NCBI GenBank assembly: GCA_902766305.1
Contig: CACXDE010000162.1
Location: forward strand, 1-7,106
Length of the DNA: 7,106 nucleotides
Origin: an uncultured Ruminococcus sp.
Lineage (GTDB): Bacteria; Bacillota; Clostridia; Oscillospirales; Acutalibacteraceae
Reading direction: 5' to 3'
Part shown: positions 1-5,787 of the stretch, in pieces
How the letters are laid out: every line of letters begins with the position of its first letter
How positions within the stretch are numbered: position 1 is the first letter of the stretch
Made by a program: the position numbers and the translations under genes
The notes under the pieces: generated by a model
The model's input: the letters and a program-made list of their open reading frames with translations, nothing else
What the model was told of the DNA's origin: nothing
Databases searched by the model: none

Positions 1-666
1 GTCAATTGGCATATCGCTGCCAAAGAAGATTTTTTCGTCACCGTTTTTGTTTATGAACCTTATCGTATTTTCCATTCGTACCCAGGTCGTATCACCGTAA
101 AGGTTCGGAAGCTTTCCGATAAGCTCCTGCGCTTCTTTGTTGTCTGTACCAAGTCCCATATGCACCATTACAAAATTTATATCCGGATGACGCAGAGCCA
201 TATTATATACACGCTGACAGGAAGCGTCGTCACATCCTCCTGTATGAACCGTTACAGGCAGAGAAAAGAATTTCGCAAGCTCCATATACGGTTCCATTTT
301 CCTGTCGTCAAAAGCAAGGGCATTGTGGTACGGATGAAATTTCAGAGCCTTTACATATTTGCGGTTGTCCCGGATAATATCGTATAATTTTTCATCGGCA
401 GTTTCAGAGCAGGGCTTCAGCCATAGAGCGGCGCTTATCTTATCAGGATTTGCTTTAGCAAAATCAATAATTTCCTTTGCACATTTTATCTGCGAGGTTT
501 GCAGGAAAAAGGGGAGAGGTCTTCTGCTGTGATCGTGTTCGGCTGCTCTGAGGTCTGATACAATGCAGTGATCTATGCCATATTTATCCATTGCGTACAG
601 AACTTCTTCTTTTTTCAGGTTGAAATTAAATATACGTCCTATATGAACGTGAGTATCAATAATCAT
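1..666 (-). CDS. Amidohydrolase-2 family metal-dependent hydrolase (partial, C-terminus outside window)
   Basis: This gene runs off the left edge; 222 residues from the start codon are visible without a stop. The protein begins MIIDTHVHIG, giving the HxH metal-binding pair (His6, His8) on the first strand of an amidohydrolase TIM barrel. Further expected positions follow in order: KFHP at 109-112, VTVHTG with His141, VMVHMG with His169, and FGSDMP with Asp218, the usual catalytic or metal-binding aspartate. This order fits the amidohydrolase-2 (PF04909) group, cytosolic enzymes that hydrolyse or decarboxylate varied small substrates; the substrate cannot be read from the sequence. No signal peptide is visible. 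The ATG at 664-666 is well supported by a TAGGAGGAG ribosome binding site at 672-680. It lies 344 bp downstream of recQ on the same strand, across repeats, so it is probably a separate transcription unit. I could not identify its promoter. Confidence 0.88.
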   Translation of the reverse strand, partial: MIIDTHVHIGRIFNFNLKKEEVLYAMDKYGIDHCIVSDLRAAEHDHSRRPLPFFLQTSQIKCAKEIIDFAKANPDKISAALWLKPCSETADEKLYDIIRDNRKYVKALKFHPYHNALAFDDRKMEPYMELAKFFSLPVTVHTGGCDDASCQRVYNMALRHPDINFVMVHMGLGTDNKEAQELIGKLPNLYGDTTWVRMENTIRFINKNGDEKIFFGSDMPID

Positions 667-726
667 AATGTCTCCTCCTACAATCAATGTTGATAAACTA
701 AGACTGTAATTCTGAGCTGCCCTCAT

Positions 727-940
727 TGTCATCCTGAGCGCAGCGAAGGATCTTTTCCACAGACCAGCGTATTCAGGAAGATTCTTCGTCGCTTAGATAA
801 CAGTCGTCAGTTTTAAGTCGTAAGTTTTCAGTTGACAATTAATAGCGAGGCGAAGCTTTTGAAACAAAGAGAGAAGAAAAAGTCCGCCGCAGCACATCAT
901 TGTACATTGCACATTGAATTGTCCGCTCCTCAGAATGACA
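727..940. repeat. Intergenic imperfect-palindrome element, copy 1, interrupted
   Basis: The left arm at 727-754 (TGTCATCCTGAGCG followed by CAGCGAAGGATCTT) and the split right arm at 779-793 plus 925-940 (ending CTCAGAATGACA) are imperfect reverse complements. Without the interrupting segment the element would be about 84 bp, close to the 87-bp intact copy at 5621-5707. It is a non-coding, miniature palindromic element of a type I recall from intergenic regions of Ruminococcus-like Clostridia. It carries no gene. In single-stranded form it could fold into one long hairpin. Its role is unknown. Confidence 0.8.
794..923. repeat. Second repeat element nested inside copy 1
   Basis: Compared with the intact copy at 5621-5707, about 130 bp of unrelated sequence separates the two halves of the right arm. 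The inner part, 834-923, is bounded by imperfect inverted ends: GACAATTAAT on the left and ATTGAATTGTC on the right. It also contains low-complexity stretches such as TTTTAAGTCGTAAGTTTTCAG-like sequence at 811-830 and ATTGTACATTGCACATTGAA near the right end. There is no open reading frame of note and no clear target-site duplication. It could be a small non-autonomous mobile element or a repeat-by-repeat recombination product. Confidence 0.6.
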
Positions 941-993
941 GGTTGGGGATGATTTTAGAACAACAAAATAAGAAAAAAGTCGGATACGTCATG

Positions 994-1021
994 CTCTGAA
1001 CTCTGCACTCTTAGCTCTGAG
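994..1021. repeat. 7-bp tandem repeat (about four units) overlapping the recQ stop
   Basis: Four consecutive 7-bp units can be read on the plus strand: CTCTGAA, CTCTGCA, CTCTTAG and CTCTGAG. The third unit supplies the recQ stop codon (TAA on the minus strand, 1011-1013), and the fourth encodes part of the last residues. The array is imperfect, so it is old or eroding. Confidence 0.6.
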
Positions 1022-2507
1022 CTGTAATGCTGTTTTCTTCTGCGATCAGTTTTAATAATCCTTTTCCGTATCGGCGTATTTTTTCTTCTCCAAGACCTGA
1101 TATCAGATGAAGCTGGGCAGTGTTTGAGGGTTTCATAGCCGCTATCTGCTTCATTGCCGACTCGCTTATTATCGAGTAGAGAGGTACCCCGGAAAACATT
1201 GCTAATTTTTTGCAGTAGGCTTTGATCTTATTGTAAAGCTCGAAATCATAAACGACAGCTATTTTATCAGCTTCAGCGTAATTAAGCTTTCTGCGGCATA
1301 CACTGCAATTGCCGCAGTCAGTTACGAGATTTTCTCCGAAATAGCCAAGAAGCCTTTTTCTCAGACAGGTATTTGTTGAAGTAGAATAAAAAACCATCTG
1401 ATCAAGACAGGCTAACTCTGTAGAAATATAGCTGTGCCGCTGTTCAGGAGTAAGCGGATCATTTTCCGGTATCTGTTCTATCATATAGCGGTTAAGTCTA
1501 ATATCTGCCGGAGAATACAGAAGAATACATTCAGCACTTTCTCCGTCACGTCCGGCACGTCCTGCCTGCTGGTAATAATCTTCCATTCTTGCCGGCATAT
1601 TCATATGTATGACAAACCGCACATCAGGCTTATCAATTCCCATTCCAAAGGCGTTTGTCGCGGCTATAACATTAACTCTGTCATAGATAAAATCTTCCTG
1701 GATACGTTTTCTGTCCTCGTCCTTCATTCCGGCATGATAAGCGGAAACGCTGAAACCGAAAGAGGACAAAACATCCGCCGCTCTTTCTGTTTCCTTTCGT
1801 GTCAGACAGTATATTATGCCGCTCTGATCTTTATGCAGCGCAAGATAGTTTCTGATAAACGCCAGACGGTCAACAGGTTCTTCAACAGAAAAATAAAGGT
1901 TAGGTCTGTCGAATCCGCCGGTATACATTAAAGGAAAGCGCAGTCCTAATTTTTTGTCAATATCACTTTTTACCCTTTCAGTTGCGGTTGCTGTGAATGC
2001 AGCAACAGGAGGGCGGTATCTTAACTTTGTAATAAATTCACTTATGCGCAGATAAGCCGGACGAAAATCCTGCCCCCATTGAGAAATGCAGTGAGCTTCA
2101 TCCACAGCTAAAAGAGAGATATTGGAATTTATTGCAAAATCAAGAAAATCAGCAGTATTAAGTCTTTCGGGTGCAGCGTAAATGATCTTATACATTCCCT
2201 TTCTTGCATTATCAGTTGCAAGAGCTATCTGACGGGGAGTAAGGGAGCTGTTGAGATATGCGCCCCTTATTCCCATAGCCTTCAGATTCCTTACCTGATC
2301 CTGCATAAGAGAGATAAGAGGAGATACTACTATCGTTATACCGTCCATCATCAGAGCCGGAAGCTGGTAGCATACAGACTTTCCGGCGCCTGTCGGCATA
2401 ACGGCAAATACGTCTCGTCTGCTGAGGACAGCATTTATTATCTCTTCCTGTCCGGGGCGGAAGCTGTCATATCCGTAATATTTTTTAAGAGCTTTTCCTG
2501 TATCCAA
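1011..2507 (-). CDS. recQ: RecQ-family ATP-dependent DNA helicase lacking the winged-helix domain
   Basis: This is a 498-residue superfamily 2, 3'-to-5' DNA helicase acting in recombination and replication-fork repair. The helicase core spans about residues 1-340: motif 0 FRPGQ (16-20), Walker A TGAGKS (39-44), Walker B DEAH (136-139) followed by the RecQ-typical aromatic-rich loop, TATAT (172-176), motif V around 283-296 and motif VI QQAGRAGRDG (313-322). A zinc-binding subdomain has four cysteines at 381, 398, 401 and 404. An HRDC domain follows almost directly (about 419-490). The winged-helix part of the RQC region present in E. coli RecQ (about 610 residues) is absent, so the length is closer to B. 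subtilis RecS. The start is TTG at 2505-2507, chosen because GGAGG lies at 2517-2521 and the family N-terminus begins here. It is the last gene of the lepA operon and overlaps the GIY-YIG gene by 70 bp. Its final residues lie in a 7-bp repeat. Confidence 0.95.
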   Translation of the reverse strand: MDTGKALKKYYGYDSFRPGQEEIINAVLSRRDVFAVMPTGAGKSVCYQLPALMMDGITIVVSPLISLMQDQVRNLKAMGIRGAYLNSSLTPRQIALATDNARKGMYKIIYAAPERLNTADFLDFAINSNISLLAVDEAHCISQWGQDFRPAYLRISEFITKLRYRPPVAAFTATATERVKSDIDKKLGLRFPLMYTGGFDRPNLYFSVEEPVDRLAFIRNYLALHKDQSGIIYCLTRKETERAADVLSSFGFSVSAYHAGMKDEDRKRIQEDFIYDRVNVIAATNAFGMGIDKPDVRFVIHMNMPARMEDYYQQAGRAGRDGESAECILLYSPADIRLNRYMIEQIPENDPLTPEQRHSYISTELACLDQMVFYSTSTNTCLRKRLLGYFGENLVTDCGNCSVCRRKLNYAEADKIAVVYDFELYNKIKAYCKKLAMFSGVPLYSIISESAMKQIAAMKPSNTAQLHLISGLGEEKIRRYGKGLLKLIAEENSITAQS

Positions 2508-2830
2508 CGCTGTATTCCTCCGATCTCGTTATGCGTCATCCGTCTGTAGATCAAAACATCAATATCTTTTAAAGCTGTCATATCATTCGTCTGGATCAGC
2601 AGCTGTTTATCAGTTTTCGCAAGCTTTTTTATGCGGTATTCAAGCTTCGAAGCGGACGAACGGTCAAGGCTTTCCCATACGGCTTCAAGGGAAACCGGAT
2701 GTCTTGAACGGGTATATTTTGCGCATCCGGAAGTTTTCTTGAAATGCTGAGACAAACGCTTTTTTATATCCGCCGCTATACCCGTATACAGACTGTTATC
2801 TTCACATCGGAGAATATATGTGTAATACAT
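2438..2830 (-). CDS. GIY-YIG nuclease-domain protein (UPF0213/YhbQ-like) with a C-terminal extension
   Basis: This is a 130-residue small protein. The GIY-YIG fold is clear at the N-terminus: YTYIL (3-7), YTGI (15-18), the conserved arginine (R25), KYTRSRHPV (38-46) and the candidate catalytic or metal-binding glutamate E64 in the SASKLEYRIKKL segment. Stand-alone UPF0213/YhbQ proteins usually end at about 80-100 residues. Here the domain ends near residue 82, and some 45 further residues, basic at the very end, run 70 bp into recQ. The family acts on nucleic acids; YhbQ is described as a DNA nuclease, but the role here is inferred. The start ATG at 2828-2830 lies 18 bp after the DUF3783 stop and has only a weak purine-rich ribosome binding site, which suggests translational coupling. 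Its place directly before recQ fits a DNA-repair association. Confidence 0.88.
   Translation of the reverse strand: MYYTYILRCEDNSLYTGIAADIKKRLSQHFKKTSGCAKYTRSRHPVSLEAVWESLDRSSASKLEYRIKKLAKTDKQLLIQTNDMTALKDIDVLIYRRMTHNEIGGIQRWIQEKLLKNITDMTASAPDRKR
2517..2521 (-). promoter_or_regulatory. Ribosome binding site that fixes the TTG start of recQ
   Basis: GGAGG on the minus strand ends nine bases before the TTG at 2505-2507. It lies inside the coding sequence of the upstream GIY-YIG gene, so recQ translation is probably initiated independently, or coupled to ribosomes finishing that gene. Confidence 0.75.
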
Positions 2831-2848
2831 TTTCTTTCATTATCCGGC

Positions 2849-3220
2849 TCATTTCTTTCCGTGCATCATCTTATGTTCCTTAAGTATTTCAGCGTAAAGC
2901 TGAGGACCGCTCCAGTTCATATTTGAAGGAGTGATAACAGCCTTAAGTACATTTCTTGAAAATCCTGTTTTTCTCATAGCTGCAAGAAGTCTGTCAAGGT
3001 CGCTGTTTCCGAAGCCGCCCATAACCAAAAGCTTGCCCATACTGCTGTCAGCTGTTTCTCTTTTTTCACCGTCATCAGAAAAGCCGGCAAGATATCCCAC
3101 CGAACAGTCTTTTTCTTCATCCTGTACAACGTGAATAAAATATTTCAGCGGCAGCAAAGCACCTTTAGCTGTTACAAGTTCCTTTTCTGTAAAATTATAT
3201 AGTAATACTGTTTTTTTCAT
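2849..3220 (-). CDS. DUF3783 domain protein
   Basis: This 123-residue protein is probably cytosolic, with no signal peptide or membrane segment. It begins MKKTVLLYNF and continues with ALLPLKYFIHVV (16-27), a GYLAGF segment (42-47), LLVMGGF (64-70), DRLLAAMRKTG (76-86) and LKAVITPSNMNW (92-103). This order matches the DUF3783 family of Firmicutes as I remember it. No function is established and no catalytic motif is evident. The start ATG at 3218-3220 is preceded by AAGGTG, which overlaps the TAA stop of lepA at 3233-3235; the gap between the two genes is 12 bp. Translational coupling to lepA is therefore likely. An in-frame TGA in lepA could reduce expression of this gene through polarity. 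The gene itself ends in TGA, which shows that TGA acts as a stop in this genome. Confidence 0.85.
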   Translation of the reverse strand: MKKTVLLYNFTEKELVTAKGALLPLKYFIHVVQDEEKDCSVGYLAGFSDDGEKRETADSSMGKLLVMGGFGNSDLDRLLAAMRKTGFSRNVLKAVITPSNMNWSGPQLYAEILKEHKMMHGKK

Positions 3221-3232
3221 TTTTTTATCACC

Positions 3233-5047
3233 TTATGTGTCACTATCTAACTTCAGTACTGCCATGAACGCTTCCTGAGGCACTTCCACAGTACCAAGCT
3301 GACGCATACGCTTTTTGCCTTCCTTTTGCTTTTCGAGAAGCTTTTTCTTTCTTGTTATATCACCGCCGTAGCATTTTGCAAGAACGTCCTTTCTCATAGC
3401 CTTTACAGTTTCTCTTGCAATTATCTTTCCGCCTATGCAGGCCTGTATCGGTACCTCAAAGAGCTGACGGGGAATTTTTTCTTTCAGCTTTTCAGCCATT
3501 TTCCTTGCTCTCGGATAAGCCTTGTCCGCATGGATAATGAACGAAAGCGCATCAACGACTTCACCGTTAAGCATGATATCAAGTTTTACAAGCTTTGATG
3601 GAGTGTAGCCGGACAATTCATAGTCGAACGACGCATATCCTCTTGTACGGGATTTAAGCGTATCAAAGAAGTCATATATTATTTCTGCCAGTGGAAGCTC
3701 ATAATGTATATCAACACGGTCAGCGTCAATATATGTCATATCCTTGAATATGCCTCGTCTGTCCTGACACAGATCCATGATGTTTCCTACATATTCTGAT
3801 GGTGAGTATATATGAGCCTGAGTCATAGGCTCTTCCGCCATCTGTATAAGACCCGGGTCCGGATAGTTTGTGGGATTGTCAATCATTTCCACAGTGCCGT
3901 CTGTTTTAGTTATTCTGTATATAACGCTGGGCGCCGTTGTTATAAGATCAAGGTTGTATTCCCTTTCGAGTCTCTCCTGAATTATCTCCATATGAAGCAG
4001 ACCCAAAAATCCGCAGCGGAATCCGAATCCAAGTGCAACAGAGGTTTCAGGTTCAAAGGAAAGAGAAGCATCATTAAGCTCCAATTTTTCAAGAGCGTCA
4101 CGCAGATCAGGATATTTTGCGCCGTCCGCCGGATATATACCGCAGAATACCATTGGCTGCACCTGTCTGTATCCGGGCAGCGGCTCATCAGCCGGTCTGT
4201 CCGCAAGTGTGACTGTATCGCCGACATTTGCATCGCTGACAGTTTTTATTGAAGCGGCAATATAGCCGACCTCTCCGGCATAAAGAGACTCTGTCGGTTC
4301 AAGAGATGTAGCCCGCATGAATCCAAGCTCCACAACAGTAAATTCTGCACCTGTTGCCATAAGACGTATAGTGTCGCCGGTATGTATCAGTCCCTCTTTT
4401 ATGCGTACGTAGATGATTACACCCTTGTAGCTGTCATAATACGAATCGAAAATAAGAGCCTGAAGCGGTTTATCACTGTCGCCTTCCGGGGGAGGTATCA
4501 GGCTTACTATCTGCTCCATAACGTCATGTATATTGATACCGACCTTGGCAGATATGCACGGTGCGTCCTCAGCCGGCAGACCAATTACATCCTCTATCTC
4601 TTTTTTCACTCTGTCGGGGTCTGCACTCGGAAGGTCTATTTTGTTTATAACGGGAACTATTTCAAGTCCGGCGTCAAGCGCAAGATATGTATTTGCAAGC
4701 GTCTGCGCTTCAATTCCCTGAGAACTGTCCACAACAAGCACTGCGCCTTCACAGGCTGCAAGGGAACGGGAAACCTCATAGTTGAAGTCAACATGACCGG
4801 GAGTGTCGATAAGATTGAAAATATACTCTTCTCCGTCATCTGCCTTATACAGCAGAGTTACAGCATGGGCTTTTATGGTAATTCATCTTTCCCTTTCGAG
4901 ATCCATATTATCAAGCAGCTGATCTTCCATTTCTCTGATAGCGACGCTTTGCGTCTGTTCTAGTATTCTGTCGGCAAGAGTAGATTTGCCGTGGTCTATA
5001 TGTGCTATTATACTGAAATTCCTTATTTTGTTTCTGTCGAATGCCAT
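3233..5047 (-). pseudogene. lepA: lepA (elongation factor 4), full length but with an in-frame TGA at codon 55
   Basis: The reading frame has 604 sense-length codons, against about 599-612 residues for LepA/EF4, a ribosome-binding GTPase that affects translation under stress. The ATG at 5045-5047 gives [10 protein letters not shown], the normal family start, with AAGGTGA at 5052-5058. Motifs in one unbroken frame: G1 HIDHGKST (16-23); G2 RERxIT (52-57) with x encoded by TGA; G3 DTPGH (81-85); G4 NKID (135-138); G5 SAK (166-168). The EF4-specific C-terminus is intact, ending [20 protein letters not shown] before the last residues. The TGA at 4883-4885 replaces the invariant glycine of the RGIT switch I motif; one base change from GGA explains it. 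There is no frameshift, and everything downstream is conserved. As read, the product is a 54-residue fragment. Restart at GTG 4739-4741 would lack G1-G3. It could be a real nonsense mutation, a sequencing error or readthrough. Confidence 0.9.
4883..4885 (-). other. In-frame TGA within lepA
   Basis: The minus-strand codon TGA follows CTCGAAAGGGAAAGA (LERER) and precedes ATTACCATAAAAGCC (ITIKA). Family members have GGN here. The frame on either side is the same: the distance from 4885 to the codon ending at 4741 is 144 bases, a multiple of three. Confidence 0.93.
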
Positions 5048-5066
5048 AATTTCACCTTGTCCAGTT

Positions 5067-5095
5067 ATTATATTAAGCCTTTTGTCCGCATGAAA
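5067..5095 (-). promoter_or_regulatory. Possible second promoter close to lepA
   Basis: On the minus strand, TTTCAT (5090-5095) is followed after 17 bp by TATAAT (5067-5072). The -10 is perfect but the -35 is weaker than that of the upstream promoter. Transcripts would start about 13 nt before the ATG, just keeping the ribosome binding site. Confidence 0.35.
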
Positions 5096-5135
5096 TACCT
5101 GCAAAAAGCAGTTTAGTTACTGATCTTACAATACA

Positions 5136-5164
5136 ATTATAGCATACTGATAACAGTATTGCAA
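5136..5164 (-). promoter_or_regulatory. Sigma-A promoter of the lepA operon
   Basis: On the minus strand, TTGCAA (5159-5164) and TATAAT (5136-5141) are separated by exactly 17 bp, and TG one base before the -10 hexamer gives an extended -10. The predicted start is near 5129, leaving about 80 nt of leader before the lepA ATG. The leader holds a small CTGC/GCAG hairpin around 5099-5111. No terminator or riboswitch is recognised in it. Confidence 0.75.
5144..5159. promoter_or_regulatory. Palindrome filling the lepA promoter spacer (candidate operator)
   Basis: ATACTG, four bases, CAGTAT: a perfect 6-bp inverted repeat occupying most of the spacer between the -10 and -35 hexamers and touching the -35 box. 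This is where a dimeric repressor would block RNA polymerase. It matches no operator I recognise, and an AT-rich palindrome of this size can arise by chance. Confidence 0.35.
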
Positions 5165-5178
5165 TAATATTTCCAGCG

Positions 5179-5193
5179 CCAGCGTGACGCTGG
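5179..5193. repeat. Perfect 15-bp palindrome P1
   Basis: CCAGCGTGACGCTGG has 7-bp complementary arms around one central base. It is followed by ACCCGCACCAGTCTT, the conserved edge of core A. Confidence 0.8.
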
Positions 5194-5256
5194 ACCCGCA
5201 CCAGTCTTTCACCACTTTCTTCTTGGTCGTAACTTTTATGAATCACGGGCGGTGCT

Positions 5257-5273
5257 AGTGCCGAGTCGGCACT
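5257..5273. repeat. Perfect 17-bp palindrome P2
   Basis: AGTGCCGAGTCGGCACT has 8-bp complementary arms around one central base. It is nested in a weaker outer pairing of GGTGC (5251-5255) with GCACC (5277-5281). It is followed by CCCGCACCAGTCTT, the edge of core B, just as P1 precedes core A. Confidence 0.8.
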
Positions 5274-5314
5274 CCCGCACCAGTCTTGCAGTACTATTTT
5301 GTAAAATTACTGGC

Positions 5315-5466
5315 GCAGGGAACGATTCACAAATGTTACGGTTTACAATGAAGTAGTGCAAAACTGATTTGGGTGCGCAGGCTCTGCGCCGCAGGGAACG
5401 ATTCACAAATGTTACGTTTTACAATGAAGTAGTGCAAAACTGATTTGGGTGCGCAGGCTTTGCGCC
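5315..5466 (+). repeat. Two-copy tandem repeat, 76-bp period
   Basis: The units at 5315-5390 and 5391-5466 are adjacent, equal in length and differ at only two positions, both single-base substitutions. Each begins GCAGGGAACGATTCAC and ends in a GC-rich hairpin; the first is a perfect 15-bp palindrome, GCGCAG, GCT, CTGCGC, at 5375-5389. The near identity points to a recent duplication. Confidence 0.92.
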
Positions 5467-5508
5467 TGGGGGCAACCATTTGTTTGAAAACAAAGGGTTA
5501 TACCCCAG
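5466..5508. repeat. Long imperfect hairpin closing the repeat cluster
   Basis: CTGGGG (5466-5471) pairs with CCCCAG (5503-5508). Inside this, AACC pairs with GGGTT, and TTTGTTT pairs with AAACAAA. No T-run follows on either strand, so it is not a convincing intrinsic terminator. Together with the following ACCCCCTTCCTAAAAAAACC it looks like the end of a repeat family that I associate, from memory, with Ruminococcus genomes. Confidence 0.6.
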
Positions 5509-5620
5509 ACCCCCTTCCTAAAAAAACCATAACTGATTGAATATTACTGATTTTTCTTCCAATACTATATTCCGTAAGAACAAACGAAACCTATAGCAAA
5601 CGGTTAAAGTTTTGCCCTAA
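5509..5620. other. Gene-free AT-rich spacer between repeat blocks
   Basis: I see no open reading frame with a ribosome binding site, no RNA gene and no clear promoter here. It joins the palindrome cluster to the second copy of the intergenic element. Confidence 0.6.
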
Positions 5621-5707
5621 TGTCATCCTGAGCGTAAGCGAAGGATCTTTTTTACAAAAACAACGTAATCAGAATGATTCTTCGTCGCTGCGCTCCTCAG
5701 AATGACA
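5621..5707. repeat. Intergenic imperfect-palindrome element, copy 2 (intact)
   Basis: This 87-bp element starts TGTCATCCTGAGCG and ends CTCCTCAGAATGACA; the ends are imperfect reverse complements, so the whole unit can fold as a hairpin. It is the undisturbed counterpart of the split copy at 727-940. It sits about 80 bp upstream of spoIIR, between the divergent transcription units. Confidence 0.85.
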
Positions 5708-5721
5708 GAGAGGAGAAGTAT

Positions 5722-5750
5722 TTTTCAGGCTGACAATAGGACTTTATAAA
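5722..5750 (+). promoter_or_regulatory. Candidate spoIIR promoter region
   Basis: TTTTCA (5722-5727), 17 bp, TATAAA (5745-5750) is a passable sigma-A-like pair. spoIIR is a sigma-F gene in Bacillus. A very weak sigma-F-like reading (GTATT at 5718, GGACTTTAT at 5739, about 16 bp between) overlaps it but misses key -10 bases. Neither can be decided from sequence alone. Confidence 0.3.
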
Positions 5751-5787
5751 TGATGTTTACTATAAAAGTTGTATCGGAGGGCTTAAT

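Larger units (their letters stand above)
5179..5508. repeat. Cluster of palindrome-bounded repeat modules
   Basis: About 330 bp of non-coding sequence contain four related core modules, two in each orientation. Core A (5202-5244) is the inverted counterpart of the cores in the tandem repeat: 31 of 43 ungapped positions match. Core B (5281-5305) is a shorter inverted copy with 20 of 25 matches. Cores C and D lie in the direct 76-bp tandem repeat. Beside A, B, C and D lie GC-rich palindromes (5179-5193, 5257-5273, 5375-5389 and an imperfect one near 5451-5465), and a long hairpin (5466-5508) closes the cluster. No open reading frame or RNA family is recognised. It resembles clustered REP/BIME-type elements in layout, but with a different sequence. 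Confidence 0.7.

Noticed and set aside
160..387. 75-codon plus-strand frame inside the amidohydrolase gene
   Set aside because: It lies antisense to conserved amidohydrolase motifs and has no ribosome binding site.
961..1000. Intrinsic terminator after recQ
   Set aside because: A T-rich run exists on the minus strand around 963-979, but I found no stable stem just before it; the 11-bp AGCTC/GAGCT palindrome near 1014-1024 is too far away and weak.
4883..4885. UGA read as glycine (as in genetic code 25) or as selenocysteine
   Set aside because: DUF3783 and spoIIR both end properly at TGA at family length, GGA glycine codons are common in these same genes, and the position is normally glycine, not a redox cysteine. 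No other gene here has an internal TGA.
3812..4963. Plus-strand open frames opposite lepA (and similar ones opposite recQ, ispE and spoIIR)
   Set aside because: They are antisense to well-conserved genes, lack ribosome binding sites and encode low-quality sequence resembling no family I know.
5048..5104. Upstream in-frame ATG giving LepA 19 extra N-terminal residues
   Set aside because: The family start [10 protein letters not shown] and an AAGGTGA ribosome binding site support the ATG at 5045-5047. The extension lies in the leader and is not family-like.
5315..5466. CRISPR-like array
   Set aside because: There are only two units, adjacent with no variable spacers, and the whole 76-bp period is repeated. 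There are no cas genes.
5466..5508. Bidirectional intrinsic terminator
   Set aside because: The hairpin is strong but no T-run follows directly on either strand, and no gene ends near it.
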